DNA of 27,524 nt from Clostridium sp. CAG:594. Its GTDB lineage: Bacteria > Bacillota_I > Bacilli_A > RF39 > UBA660. The notes beneath the pieces were generated by a model. The model saw only the letters and a program-made list of their open reading frames with translations. It searched no databases and was not told the DNA's origin. Positions 1 to 8,268 of this stretch are shown one piece after another. Position numbers and translations under genes: made by a program. The stretch covers positions 1-27,524 of the forward strand of contig FR881471.1 of NCBI GenBank assembly GCA_000434835.1, written 5' to 3'. Within the stretch, counting starts at the first letter, position 1. Each line of letters begins with the position of its first letter.

Positions 1-1
1 C

Positions 2-130
2 AACTTTGTAAATGAAGTATTAACGCCTTTTCAAAAAGAAAAAATAGATGCTATACATCAAAATGCGGTAGAATATACTGATGATGATACAACTAAAGAA
101 CTAAATGATTCAGTATTTACTTTAAAATAA
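2..130 (+). CDS. 3' end of an unrecognised protein (partial)
   Basis: An open frame enters from the left edge and ends at TAA 128-130, giving the last 42 residues of a protein whose start lies outside the window. The tail is polar and acidic (contains EYTDDDTTKEL) and has no motif I recognise. It is followed four bases later by a rho-independent terminator, which supports this being a true gene end. No function can be assigned from the fragment. Confidence 0.6.
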   Translation, partial: NFVNEVLTPFQKEKIDAIHQNAVEYTDDDTTKELNDSVFTLK

Positions 131-133
131 ATA

Positions 134-168
134 GGTAGAAAATAGGATAATTTTCTATCTTTTTTTTT
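134..168 (+). terminator. Rho-independent terminator
   Basis: A 10-bp stem (GGTAGAAAAT with ATTTTCTATC, one G-U pair) closes a six-base loop and is followed directly by nine T residues. It ends the partial upstream gene and separates it from the M16/ABC operon. Confidence 0.85.
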
Positions 169-174
169 GATAAA

Positions 175-183
175 TGATATAAT
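175..183 (+). promoter_or_regulatory. Extended -10 promoter for the M16/ABC operon
   Basis: TGATATAAT is a perfect extended -10 (TGnTATAAT), 36 bases before the first ATG. No good -35 is visible at 17 bp, because the terminator T-run occupies that place; an extended -10 can compensate. Initiation would be near 190. Confidence 0.7.
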
Positions 184-218
184 CTAATTATAAAGCCATA
201 ATAAGAAAGGTGATATAA

Positions 219-1460
219 ATGAAAATATTAAAAAGAGAAGTTAATAACGTTCCAGTTACCATTATTAAGACTGATAAATTTAAGCAAGTAGCTGGAAGAT
301 TATATTTTAAAAGTCCTGTATCAAAAAGCACGATAACAAATAGAATGATGCTTAGAAACATGCTTATGGAATCATGTAAAAAATATGATACTAGTGAAAA
401 ATTATATATAAAATCATTAGAATGTTATGATGCATCTTTATATGCTTCATCTAGTAGGGTTGGAAATTATCATATTACTAGTTTTACTTTTTCTACGTTA
501 ATTGATAAATATACTAAAGAGGGTAATTTAAAAGATGTGATAGACCTTTTTTGCGAGATTATATTTAATCCATTAGTTAGTAATTTTGCATTTGACCAAG
601 ATACTTTTGATTTAATTTATGAAACTAAAAAAAGTGCCTTAGAAAAAATAAAGGAAGATTCAAGTTCATATATAGAAAGACAGGTTTTAAAGAATTTAGA
701 TGAAAATAAAGCTTATACATATATGAGTGATTTAAAATACTTAAATAAAATAACTAGTAAAAGTTTATATGACGATTATTTAGATATGATAAATAATAGC
801 AGTGTATCCCTTGTTTTAGCAGGAGATATAGATTTTGATAATCCTATAATAGATATAATAACAAGCAAAATAAAGAAAAATAAAAAGTTTGACGCTAAAC
901 TTCTAATTGATAATGATAAAGAAAAAATAGAAAATAAAGTTATAAAAGAAGATTTTTTTGGTACTCAAAACATAATAAACTATGTTTTATATTTAAAAAA
1001 CTTAACAGATTTCGAAAGAAATTATGTAGCGCCTTTATATAGAATTATTTTAGGCGGTGGTGTATCATCAAGACTATTTTCTATAATAAGAGAAGAAAAT
1101 AAACTAGCTTATTATTCATTTGCAAGGTATGAAAAAGATGATTCTTTAATGTATATAATAATGGGTATTGAAAAAGAAAACTTTGATAAGGCATATAAAC
1201 TTACTAATAAAATTATAGATGAAATGAAAAATATAAGCGATGAAGAAGTTTTGTATGCTAAAAGAAGTTATATAACGTCTTATATGGAATTGCAAGATAA
1301 AATTACAAATGTTATAGGAAGTTATAATAAATTAAATTTATTTGATATTAAAGATGACAATGAATTAATTGAAAATATAAATAAAGTAACAAAAGAAGAT
1401 ATAGAAAAATTTGCTTCTAAAGTTTATCCTCATTTATGTTACTTTTTAAAAGGAGAATAA
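219..1460 (+). CDS. M16 peptidase-family protein, inactive-type subunit (YmfF-like)
   Basis: This 413-residue protein has the two-lobe layout of M16 (insulinase/processing peptidase) proteins. Where the HxxEH zinc motif would stand (about residues 41-58, NRMMLRNMLMESCKKYDT) the metal ligands are missing, as in B. subtilis YmfF. The C-terminal half keeps the substrate-groove signature: GGGVSSRLF at 279-287 followed by R291 and Y298-Y299. M16 enzymes often work as a catalytic plus non-catalytic pair, and the next gene, 4 bp away, supplies an intact zinc site, so I infer a heterodimer. The start ATG follows AAGGTGAT. It is the first gene of an operon that continues into an ABC exporter, as in peptide maturation/export loci, but M16 pairs of this kind also occur as housekeeping genes and the substrate is unknown. 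Confidence 0.85.
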   Translation: MKILKREVNNVPVTIIKTDKFKQVAGRLYFKSPVSKSTITNRMMLRNMLMESCKKYDTSEKLYIKSLECYDASLYASSSRVGNYHITSFTFSTLIDKYTKEGNLKDVIDLFCEIIFNPLVSNFAFDQDTFDLIYETKKSALEKIKEDSSSYIERQVLKNLDENKAYTYMSDLKYLNKITSKSLYDDYLDMINNSSVSLVLAGDIDFDNPIIDIITSKIKKNKKFDAKLLIDNDKEKIENKVIKEDFFGTQNIINYVLYLKNLTDFERNYVAPLYRIILGGGVSSRLFSIIREENKLAYYSFARYEKDDSLMYIIMGIEKENFDKAYKLTNKIIDEMKNISDEEVLYAKRSYITSYMELQDKITNVIGSYNKLNLFDIKDDNELIENINKVTKEDIEKFASKVYPHLCYFLKGE

Positions 1461-1464
1461 CACC

Positions 1465-2745
1465 ATGGAAAAAATAAAGATGAAAAAAATTGATGAAGTA
1501 ATTTATCATGAAGAGTTAGAAAACGGACTTAACGTATACATTTATAAAAAAAATGGCTTTGCAAAAAAAGGTGCTTTTTTCGTAACTCATTATGGTTCTT
1601 CTAATAATGAATTTGTGCCAACCTGCGAAAAAGAGATGGTAAGTTTTCCAAAGGGAATAGCACATTTTTTAGAACATAAGTTATTTGAATCAAGTGATAA
1701 TGAAGGGGTATTTGAAAAGTTTAAGAAGTTTGGAGCGGACGTTAATGCTTTTACAAATCACTTAATTACAAACTATTATTTTTCTTGTACTGATAATTTT
1801 TATCCTTGCCTTGAAGAATTAGTTAACTTTGTTTTATCTCCTTATTTTACGGATGAAAACGTAGAAAAAGAAAAACCAATAATTAATGAAGAGATAAATA
1901 TGACTAGTGATAACGTTGATAGGTATATTTTTGAAGAGATGTTTAATATGACGTTAAATACTAATCCAAACAAGTATAGAACGATAGGAGATAAAATAAA
2001 CGTATCTAAAATAACTAAGGAAGATTTATATAGATGCTATAATACCTTTTATAATCCATCTAATATGGTTTTGGTTTTATATGGTAATATTGATCCTATA
2101 AAAACTGTTTCTTTAGTAAAGAATATAATGAAAAATAAAGGGTTTAATAAATCTTCTGATATAAAAATTAAACAGTATGATGAAGATGTTAAAGTATGCG
2201 AAGAATATAAAGAAGTTAAGAAAAACGTTGTTATTCCAAAAGTTGGTATTTGTTACAAAATAAAGGTTCCAAAACTTACTGGAACAGAGTCACATAAGAG
2301 ATTATTATTCTTAGATATGCTTTTGGATATGAAATTCGGCTTTTCAGTTGCATTTGAGAAAAACTTAATTAAAGATGGTATTATAAAGACAGGACTAGAT
2401 ATGAATTATTCTTGTTTTGATGATGTTATTTTACTTATGTTTTCATCTGATACAGATAAAAAGGATTTGTTTATTGAAAAAATAGATGAAAAATTAAGAG
2501 AAAATTTATTTGATGAAAAATTATTTGAATTAAATAAAAAGGTTCTTACAACAAATCTTGTTAGATTATTTGAAAGCCCATCTAACGTTGCATCTATGAT
2601 ATATAATTATATAATTAAGCACGGAAAAATTATAGAAGATGCATATGATATTTATAAAAATTATGACTTTGATGAATTTAAGCATGAGTTTAACACTTTA
2701 AACTTTGATAATAAATCAGTTTTATATGTTACCAAAAAGGAGTGA
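1465..2745 (+). CDS. M16 zinc metallopeptidase, active-type subunit (YmfH-like)
   Basis: This 426-residue M16 protein has the inverted zinc motif H67-F-L-E70-H71 inside GIAHFLEHKLFE, and a downstream third ligand, E142 or E143 in IINEEINM. Residues just after the motif (FEKFKKFGADVNAFTNHLITNYYF) match the family's conserved A-x-T-N/S-x-x-x-T-x-Y-x-F pattern. The protein should therefore be catalytically competent and hydrolyse peptides in its internal chamber with the upstream YmfF-like partner. The start ATG lies 4 bp after the previous stop, with AAAGGAG overlapping the previous gene's end, so the two are translated together. The gene ends with TGA at 2743-2745, just before the ABC ATPase start. 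No signal peptide is seen, so a cytoplasmic location is likely. Confidence 0.9.
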   Translation: MEKIKMKKIDEVIYHEELENGLNVYIYKKNGFAKKGAFFVTHYGSSNNEFVPTCEKEMVSFPKGIAHFLEHKLFESSDNEGVFEKFKKFGADVNAFTNHLITNYYFSCTDNFYPCLEELVNFVLSPYFTDENVEKEKPIINEEINMTSDNVDRYIFEEMFNMTLNTNPNKYRTIGDKINVSKITKEDLYRCYNTFYNPSNMVLVLYGNIDPIKTVSLVKNIMKNKGFNKSSDIKIKQYDEDVKVCEEYKEVKKNVVIPKVGICYKIKVPKLTGTESHKRLLFLDMLLDMKFGFSVAFEKNLIKDGIIKTGLDMNYSCFDDVILLMFSSDTDKKDLFIEKIDEKLRENLFDEKLFELNKKVLTTNLVRLFESPSNVASMIYNYIIKHGKIIEDAYDIYKNYDFDEFKHEFNTLNFDNKSVLYVTKKE

Positions 2746-2749
2746 TAGT

Positions 2750-3649
2750 ATGCTAAAGGTAAAAAACGTAACTAAGTATTATGGTGATTTTAAGGCAGTA
2801 GATAATATTTCTTTTGAAGTTAAGAAAGGAGAAATATTTGGACTTTTAGGAGTTAATGGAGCGGGTAAAACAACAACCTTTAGAATGATTATGAATTTAA
2901 TTAGTCCATCTAGTGGGTCCATTAGTTTTAACAATAAAAAAATAGATTATGACGTAACAGATAAAATAGGTTTTTTAACAGAAGAAAGAAGCTTACTTAC
3001 TAAACTAACGGTAAAAGAACAGATGCTTTATTATGGAGCTTTAAAATCATTAGATGAAAAAACCATTTTAGAAAGGCTAGATAAACTTCTTAAAAAGTTT
3101 GAAATAGAAGATTATAAAGATAGAAAAATAAATACATTATCAAAAGGTAATCAGCAGAAAGTTCAGTTTATATCTGCAATTATAAATGAACCAGAACTTT
3201 TAATATTAGATGAACCATTTTCCGGACTAGATCCACTTAATATAGAACTTTTTAAAAACGTTATATTAGAGTTAAAAGATAAAGGAACATCAATTATATT
3301 TTCATCACACAGAATGGATCACGTTGAACTTTTTTGTGAAAAATTACTTATATTAGTTAAAGGTAAAACCGTCTTAGAAGGTTATTTAAAAGACATAAAA
3401 AAAGATTATAAAATAAAAAAAGTAATAATAGAAGGTGACGTAAAAAAAAGTGAACTAGAAAAAATAGATGGCGTTTTATCAGTAAGTAAGATATCTTCTT
3501 TGTTTAAAGTTAATATAAAAGATGAGAAGTACTTTAAAAATATATTTAACTATATAAAAACAAAAGATAATATAACTAAATTTGCACTTGAAGATTCTAG
3601 TTTAGAAGAGATATTTATAGCAAAAGTAGGTGAAGTATATGGAAAATAA
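2750..3649 (+). CDS. ABC transporter ATP-binding protein (NatA/YhaQ type)
   Basis: A complete ABC ATPase of 299 residues: Walker A GVNGAGKT at 34-41, signature LSKGNQQ at 130-136, Walker B LLILDEP from 150, D-loop SGLD and switch histidine H187 in SSHRMDH. The SKGNQQKVQ variant signature and a C-terminal extension of about 90 residues (DUF4162-like) are typical of the NatA/YhaQ branch of ABC-2 exporters. I chose ATG 2750, which has AAGGAG at 2736-2741, over an in-frame start at 2705 that lies within the M16 gene. It energises the permease encoded next, whose start overlaps this gene's end. The substrate is not readable from sequence: sodium, peptides and drugs are all known in this branch. 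Confidence 0.92.
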   Translation: MLKVKNVTKYYGDFKAVDNISFEVKKGEIFGLLGVNGAGKTTTFRMIMNLISPSSGSISFNNKKIDYDVTDKIGFLTEERSLLTKLTVKEQMLYYGALKSLDEKTILERLDKLLKKFEIEDYKDRKINTLSKGNQQKVQFISAIINEPELLILDEPFSGLDPLNIELFKNVILELKDKGTSIIFSSHRMDHVELFCEKLLILVKGKTVLEGYLKDIKKDYKIKKVIIEGDVKKSELEKIDGVLSVSKISSLFKVNIKDEKYFKNIFNYIKTKDNITKFALEDSSLEEIFIAKVGEVYGK

Positions 3650-4961
3650 GTTTATATTTTTAACTAAGCATAGTCTTAAGAAAACAATGAAAAGTAAATT
3701 GTTTAAGATTGTTAATGTAATTGTTATGTTAGTTATAGTAGCACTTGTTAACATAGATGGTATTATTACGTTTTTTGGGGGAGACTTTAATTATGATGTA
3801 AAGATAAACGTTATAGATAACACGGGTTATTATAATGTGATAGAGGAAAACTTAAAAAATGTTGGTAAGTATTTAAATGATTCAAAAGTCATCATAAAAA
3901 AGGTAAATGATTTAAATAAAGAAAAGAAAAAACTAAAGGGTAAAAAAGATATTTTATTAGTTATAAAAGAGGATAAAGATAATTTCTTTAATGCAGAGTT
4001 TATAACAGATTCTTATGTTGATACATTAAAGTATCAAGCAATTAAAGCTTCTTTAAATAGTGCAAAAGAGATAATTGCAATAAATAATTCAAATATAGAT
4101 AAGGATGAACTTGCTAAAATATCAAAAGAAGTTACTATAAAAAGAACTTTTGTTGATAAAGAAAAAAGTAAGGATGAAGAATCTTCAAGATCACTTCTTT
4201 CCGTACTTTCACTAATTATTGTACTTCCTTGTTTTATGTTAATAATGTTTTTAGTTCAAATGATAGGAGCGGAAATAAACGAAGAAAAATCAACTCGCGG
4301 TATGGAAATAATAATAGGAAACGTATCTGCTAAAGTACATTTCTTCTCTAAGGTATTAGCAAGTAATTTATTTGTTTTATTTCAAGGTTTTCTTCTTTTA
4401 ATGTATTCTGGTATTGGTCTTATTGTAAGAAAACTAACTAGCAAAAGTAGTGGTTCATTTTCTGCTTTAACTGATGCAGCATCAAATCTTGATTTAACAG
4501 GTGCGGTAGATTTAATAAAAAATAGTGGAATAATAAATAAATTAGGTTATATAATCCCACTTATAATAATTCTAATAATACTTAGTTTTTTAGCTTACTC
4601 TCTTTTAGCGGGAATACTTGCCTCAATGACAACTAATATGGAAAATTATCAGCAACTTCAAACACCTCTTATGATAATAAGTGTAATAGGATATTACTTA
4701 ATAATTTTATCTGCAGCATTTCCAGGTTCTACATTTATAAAAGTTATGGCATCTATTCCTTTAATGTCGGTAACTTTAGCACCTAGTCTTTTGCTTTCCG
4801 GAGAAATAGGTGTTGGTGTTGTAATAATTGGAATAATACTTTTAATACTTTTAAATTATTTATTAGTAAAATACGGTCTTAAGGTTTATAAGGTTGGAAT
4901 ACTAAACTATTCTGAAACAGGTTTATGGAAGAAAATTTTTAAGGCTGTTAAAGAAAAATAA
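3639..4961 (+). CDS. ABC-2 type permease (NatB/YhaP type)
   Basis: This is a 440-residue membrane protein. One N-terminal transmembrane segment (about 22-40) is followed by a polar, probably extracellular domain of about 150 residues, then a cluster of further membrane segments from about residue 188 to 420. The stretch EINEEKSTRGMEIIIGNVSA after the second membrane segment is the conserved cytoplasmic coupling motif of NatB/ABC2_membrane_3 permeases. ATG 3639 has AGGTGA five bases upstream; an in-frame GTG at 3630 is less likely. The first 11 bases overlap the ATPase gene, so the two are co-translated. A strong hairpin begins at its stop codon, so the M16-M16-ATPase-permease operon ends here. 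Confidence 0.9.
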   Translation: MENKFIFLTKHSLKKTMKSKLFKIVNVIVMLVIVALVNIDGIITFFGGDFNYDVKINVIDNTGYYNVIEENLKNVGKYLNDSKVIIKKVNDLNKEKKKLKGKKDILLVIKEDKDNFFNAEFITDSYVDTLKYQAIKASLNSAKEIIAINNSNIDKDELAKISKEVTIKRTFVDKEKSKDEESSRSLLSVLSLIIVLPCFMLIMFLVQMIGAEINEEKSTRGMEIIIGNVSAKVHFFSKVLASNLFVLFQGFLLLMYSGIGLIVRKLTSKSSGSFSALTDAASNLDLTGAVDLIKNSGIINKLGYIIPLIIILIILSFLAYSLLAGILASMTTNMENYQQLQTPLMIISVIGYYLIILSAAFPGSTFIKVMASIPLMSVTLAPSLLLSGEIGVGVVIIGIILLILLNYLLVKYGLKVYKVGILNYSETGLWKKIFKAVKEK

Positions 4962-5012
4962 AAAAACTTTCTAAATTTTTGAAATTTTTTTCAGAAATTT
5001 AGGGGGTTTTTT
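4961..5012 (+). terminator. Long hairpin terminator, probably bidirectional
   Basis: The stop codon of the permease runs into a hairpin of up to 22 bp: AAAAAAC-TTT-CTAAATTTTTGA pairs with TCAGAAATTTAG-GGG-G-TTTTTT, with three consecutive T-G pairs in DNA terms (U-G in RNA) and an 8-base loop rich in T. The A-run and T-run at the base would allow termination from either side. Confidence 0.8.
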
Positions 5013-5074
5013 AAATTTTTGGATAATTATTTATATGAAGGAGATAAAAAATATAAAAAAGAAAGGTGGTTAAT

Positions 5075-5944
5075 ATGGATTATAAAATAATACCAATGAC
5101 AAATGATAGAGTATTTAAATCAGTATTATCAAGTATTGAAGCAAGAGATTATTTGATAGATATAATATCAGGAATAACAGGACTTCCTAAAGCAAATTTA
5201 AAGAAGGATATGACGTTTGTTGATTCGGAACATAGAATATCAAGTAAAAATGAAAGTAAAAAAATAAGTGATTTAGTAGTAGAAGTAAAAGATAATGTAA
5301 TAAATTTAGAAATGAATAATACGTACTATAAAAAGTTAGTAGATAGAAACTTTGAATATATAGCAAAATTAAAAAGCAACTTAATAGGAGAAAGTTACAA
5401 CAAAATAAGAAAAGTAATACAGATAAATTTCGATAATTTTAATAGGTATAATGATGATAGAGTAGTAATAAAGTTTGAGATGAGGGATGAAAAAGGAATA
5501 AAAGAGGGAGTGTCGTTAGAAAGTTATCATGTAATACTTCCAAATGTAAAAGAAAAGTATTATAATGAAAATAACAAAGACGATTTAATTGGAAAGTTGG
5601 TGATATTCGTGGCAGAAAGAGATGAAGAATTACAAAAATTAATAGATAAGCATATAGAACTAAGACCAGTTGGTAAAAAGTTAGTAGAAATAAGTAGAGA
5701 AGAAGAGGCAAGAGGAATATATGATTTAGAAGAACATGAAAGAAGGGTAAGAAATTCCTTGATAGAAGATGCCTTAGAAGATGGCTGGAACAGGGGTAAA
5801 AAAGAAGGTAAAGAAGAAGGGATAAAAGAAGGAATAAAAGAAAATAAACTTTCAGTTGCAAAAAGGATGTTAGAAAAAAACATTGATATAAATGTAATAT
5901 CAGAATGTACAGGTTTAAGTGAAAAAGAGATAAAAACTCTTTAA
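5075..5944 (+). CDS. Rpn/PD-(D/E)XK nuclease-family (PDDEXK_2, 'transposase-like') protein
   Basis: The 289-residue protein begins with the typical phrase of this family (KIIPMTNDRVFKSVL) and has a PD-(D/E)XK-like core around residues 73-95, SDLVVEV then INLEMN (Asp ... Glu-x-Asn in place of Glu-x-Lys/Gln). The C-terminal end carries the family's diagnostic Glu/Gly/Lys repeat (EGKEEGIKEGIKE) followed by AKRMLEKNIDINVISECTGLSEKEIKTL. Related Rpn proteins in E. coli are nucleases that promote recombination; they are often called transposases in databases but there are no terminal inverted repeats here. ATG 5075 has AAAGGTGG five bases upstream and is preferred over GTG 5066. The gene stands alone between two gene groups, consistent with an accessory insert. 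Confidence 0.85.
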   Translation: MDYKIIPMTNDRVFKSVLSSIEARDYLIDIISGITGLPKANLKKDMTFVDSEHRISSKNESKKISDLVVEVKDNVINLEMNNTYYKKLVDRNFEYIAKLKSNLIGESYNKIRKVIQINFDNFNRYNDDRVVIKFEMRDEKGIKEGVSLESYHVILPNVKEKYYNENNKDDLIGKLVIFVAERDEELQKLIDKHIELRPVGKKLVEISREEEARGIYDLEEHERRVRNSLIEDALEDGWNRGKKEGKEEGIKEGIKENKLSVAKRMLEKNIDINVISECTGLSEKEIKTL

Positions 5945-5989
5945 ATAATTAGAAAAATATATTAAAATATATAGCAAGGAGGGTTTACT

Positions 5990-7297
5990 ATGAAAAGAGA
6001 AATAAACATTTTACCAGCGGATACTTTTGTAGTAGTAAACCGTACTATACTAAATGAAAGTGATAGAAAAATAATAAGTATGCTATACCAACCAATAATA
6101 GGTTGTATTGCAACTGATTTATATTATACTTTGTGGACTGATTTAGATAAAACAGAACTATTAAGTGGGGAATATACTCACCATCATTTAATGACTTCAC
6201 TTAGAGTAAAAATGGATTCAATAGTAACAGCTAGAAAAAAACTAGAAGGTGTTGGACTTTTAAAAACATTTGTCAAAAAAGGTGATGTTAATAATTATGT
6301 ATATGAGATGTTTTCTCCAATTTCAGCATCTGAATTTTTTAATCATCCTATCTTAAACATAGTTTTATATAATAACATTGGTAAAAAAGAATATGAAAAC
6401 TTACTTAAATATTTTAAGGTTCCAAGAATTAATTTATCTTCATATGAAGAAATAACAAGTACTTTTGATTCTGTATTTGAAAGTGTACCAGCATCTTCTT
6501 ATGATAATTTAAATGAAGATTTACGTGTTAATAAAGTTGGTGAGATAAAAATAGATAAGGCATTTGATTTTGATCTTTTAATGTCGATAGTACCAAGTGG
6601 GGTTATAACTAATAGAACGTTTAGTAGGGAAGTTAAGGAACTTATTAATGAACTTTCTTTTGTTTATAATTTAGATGCTAATGATATTAAGTCTCCAATT
6701 TTAAATTCTATTAAAGAAAACGGACTTATAGATAAAGTTTTACTAAGAAAGAACGTAAGGAATTATTATAAATATGAAAATGATAATAAACTTCCTTCAC
6801 TAATATATAAAAGTCAACCTGAGTATTTAAAAAATCCGGTAGGAGCAGATGATAGACGTGCTAAAATGATTTATGTTTTTGAGAATACTTCTCCATATAA
6901 TTTTTTAAAAGGAAGAAGTAATGGTGCTAAACCATCATCTAGAGATTTGTCTCTTTTAGAAACACTTTTAAGTGATTTTAAACTTAATCCGGGTGTTGTA
7001 AATGTTTTAATTGATTATGTACTTAAGATAAATAATAAAAAATTAACCAGAGGTTTTTTAGAGACAATAGCATCTCAGTGGAAAAGACTTAATATAGAAA
7101 CCGTAGAGGAAGCCATGAAGGAAGCAGAAAAAGAATATAAAAAATCTAAAAAGACAAATACTTTGTCTAATTTTAATACAGGTAAAAACGTAAAAGAAGA
7201 AGTATTACCTGACTGGTTTAATCAAAGTATAAAAAAAGAAGAAATAAGTGCTGATGATGAAAAATCATTAAAGGATATGCTTAAAGAATTTTCATAG
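5990..7297 (+). CDS. dnaB: Replication initiation and membrane attachment protein DnaB (Bacillus type)
   Basis: This 435-residue protein resembles Bacillus DnaB, the DnaD/DnaB-fold loader that helps DnaI place the replicative helicase DnaC at the origin and at restarted forks. The N-terminal winged-helix part (about 1-110) has the family pattern NILPADTFVVVNRTILNESD then LYQPIIGCIATDLYYTLW, and the C-terminal part (about 300-400) shows the DnaD-like helical tail (DLSLLETLLSDFKLNPGVVNVLIDYVL, and WKRLNIETVEEAM). The immediately following gene is dnaI, the order known in B. subtilis. The ribosome binding site is strong (AAGGAGGG, 5974-5981). It is not the DnaB helicase of E. coli despite the name. 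Confidence 0.92.
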   Translation: MKREINILPADTFVVVNRTILNESDRKIISMLYQPIIGCIATDLYYTLWTDLDKTELLSGEYTHHHLMTSLRVKMDSIVTARKKLEGVGLLKTFVKKGDVNNYVYEMFSPISASEFFNHPILNIVLYNNIGKKEYENLLKYFKVPRINLSSYEEITSTFDSVFESVPASSYDNLNEDLRVNKVGEIKIDKAFDFDLLMSIVPSGVITNRTFSREVKELINELSFVYNLDANDIKSPILNSIKENGLIDKVLLRKNVRNYYKYENDNKLPSLIYKSQPEYLKNPVGADDRRAKMIYVFENTSPYNFLKGRSNGAKPSSRDLSLLETLLSDFKLNPGVVNVLIDYVLKINNKKLTRGFLETIASQWKRLNIETVEEAMKEAEKEYKKSKKTNTLSNFNTGKNVKEEVLPDWFNQSIKKEEISADDEKSLKDMLKEFS

Positions 7298-7311
7298 AAG
7301 GGGGATTTGTT

Positions 7312-8238
7312 ATGGAAAATATTAATAACACTATTAAATGTGTTAAGGATTTAAAATATAAGTTAAAAGTAGCTTATGAAGAAGCAAAAAAAGATCCTTA
7401 CTTTAAAGAACTTACTGATAGTATTAATTTAAGTGATGATGAACTTATGAAACATACAAGTTTGTTTGAAGATTCTAAAGAAGAATATAAAAATTGTAAA
7501 TCTTGTAAAAATTTAGCAGCATGTAAAAATAAAATGACTGGTTTTTGTTTTTTACCAGTATTAAAAGAAGGAAGGTTAAATTTTTCTTATGTAGCTTGTA
7601 AATATAAAGAAAAGTATTTAAATGATTGTAAGTATCAAAAAAACGTTACTAGTATGGACGTTCCAAGAGAAATAAGAGAAGCTAAAATAAAAGATATTTA
7701 CACGGATGATAAGCAAAGAGAAAAAGTAATAAAATGGATTTTAAATTACATAAAAGAATATAAAAAAGGAAACTTTGGTAAAGGTTTATATTTACATGGT
7801 AATTTTGGATGTGGAAAAACTTATCTTCTAGCAGCAATGTTTAATGAACTTGCAAAAGAAAACGTTAGAAGTGTAATAACGTATTGGCCTGAATACTTAA
7901 GAAGTTTAAAGTCTAGTTATTCATCATCGTCTTCTTATGAATTTAAAGATAAATATAATGAAGTGAAATATGCTAAATTACTTTTAATTGATGATTTAGG
8001 AGCAGAAGGAGTTACTTCATGGTCAAGGGATGAGATATTAGGTACAATACTTCAGTATAGAATGCAAGAACATCTTCCAACCTTTATCACGTCTAACTTG
8101 AACTTAAAAGAGTTAGAAGAACATTTAAGTGTCTCAACAGCTAATAAATCAGAAAGAGTAAAGGCTGTAAGAATTATAGAAAGAATAAAACAGTTAACTA
8201 TAGATGCTGAAATGATAGGTCAAAATAATAGAAAATAG
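7312..8238 (+). CDS. dnaI: Primosomal helicase loader DnaI
   Basis: A 308-residue AAA+ protein with Walker A GNFGCGKT at 163-170 and Walker B LLLIDD at 223-228, followed by the sensor-like ITSNLNL. The N-terminal part has a Cys cluster, C62-x2-C65, C71, C79 and C96, matching the zinc-binding N-terminal domain by which Bacillus DnaI contacts the replicative helicase. It starts 14 bases after dnaB and forms an operon with it. Its partner is the DnaC helicase, encoded elsewhere. A strong hairpin follows the stop. In B. subtilis thrS lies a short distance downstream; the same order is kept here with a minus-strand gene and a nucleotidyltransferase inserted. Confidence 0.93.
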   Translation: MENINNTIKCVKDLKYKLKVAYEEAKKDPYFKELTDSINLSDDELMKHTSLFEDSKEEYKNCKSCKNLAACKNKMTGFCFLPVLKEGRLNFSYVACKYKEKYLNDCKYQKNVTSMDVPREIREAKIKDIYTDDKQREKVIKWILNYIKEYKKGNFGKGLYLHGNFGCGKTYLLAAMFNELAKENVRSVITYWPEYLRSLKSSYSSSSSYEFKDKYNEVKYAKLLLIDDLGAEGVTSWSRDEILGTILQYRMQEHLPTFITSNLNLKELEEHLSVSTANKSERVKAVRIIERIKQLTIDAEMIGQNNRK

Positions 8239-8268
8239 AGGCTCAATTTTGAGAGTCTCTATTTTTCT
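8234..8268. terminator. Bidirectional terminator between convergent genes
   Basis: An 11-bp stem (AATAGAGGCTC with GAGTCTCTATT, one G-U) with an 8-base loop and T-run ends dnaI. On the other strand the same hairpin, followed by AT-rich sequence, lies at the stop of the convergent DUF2207-like gene, so it can serve both. Confidence 0.85.

Noticed and set aside
5035..5073. A 12-codon ORF (ATG AAG GAG ... GGT GGT TAA) just before the Rpn-like gene, a possible leader peptide
   Set aside because: It has no ribosome binding site of its own and contains the RBS of the next gene; with this AT content such short frames are expected by chance.
5439..5883. Two minus-strand frames opposite the Rpn-like gene, rich in Leu, Phe and Ser
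   Set aside because: They are antisense translations of the Lys/Glu-rich coding strand, lack starts with RBS, and match no protein pattern.
5066..5944. The Rpn-like gene as a transposase in an insertion sequence
   Set aside because: No inverted terminal repeats or target duplications are visible, and the family name 'transposase' is historical.
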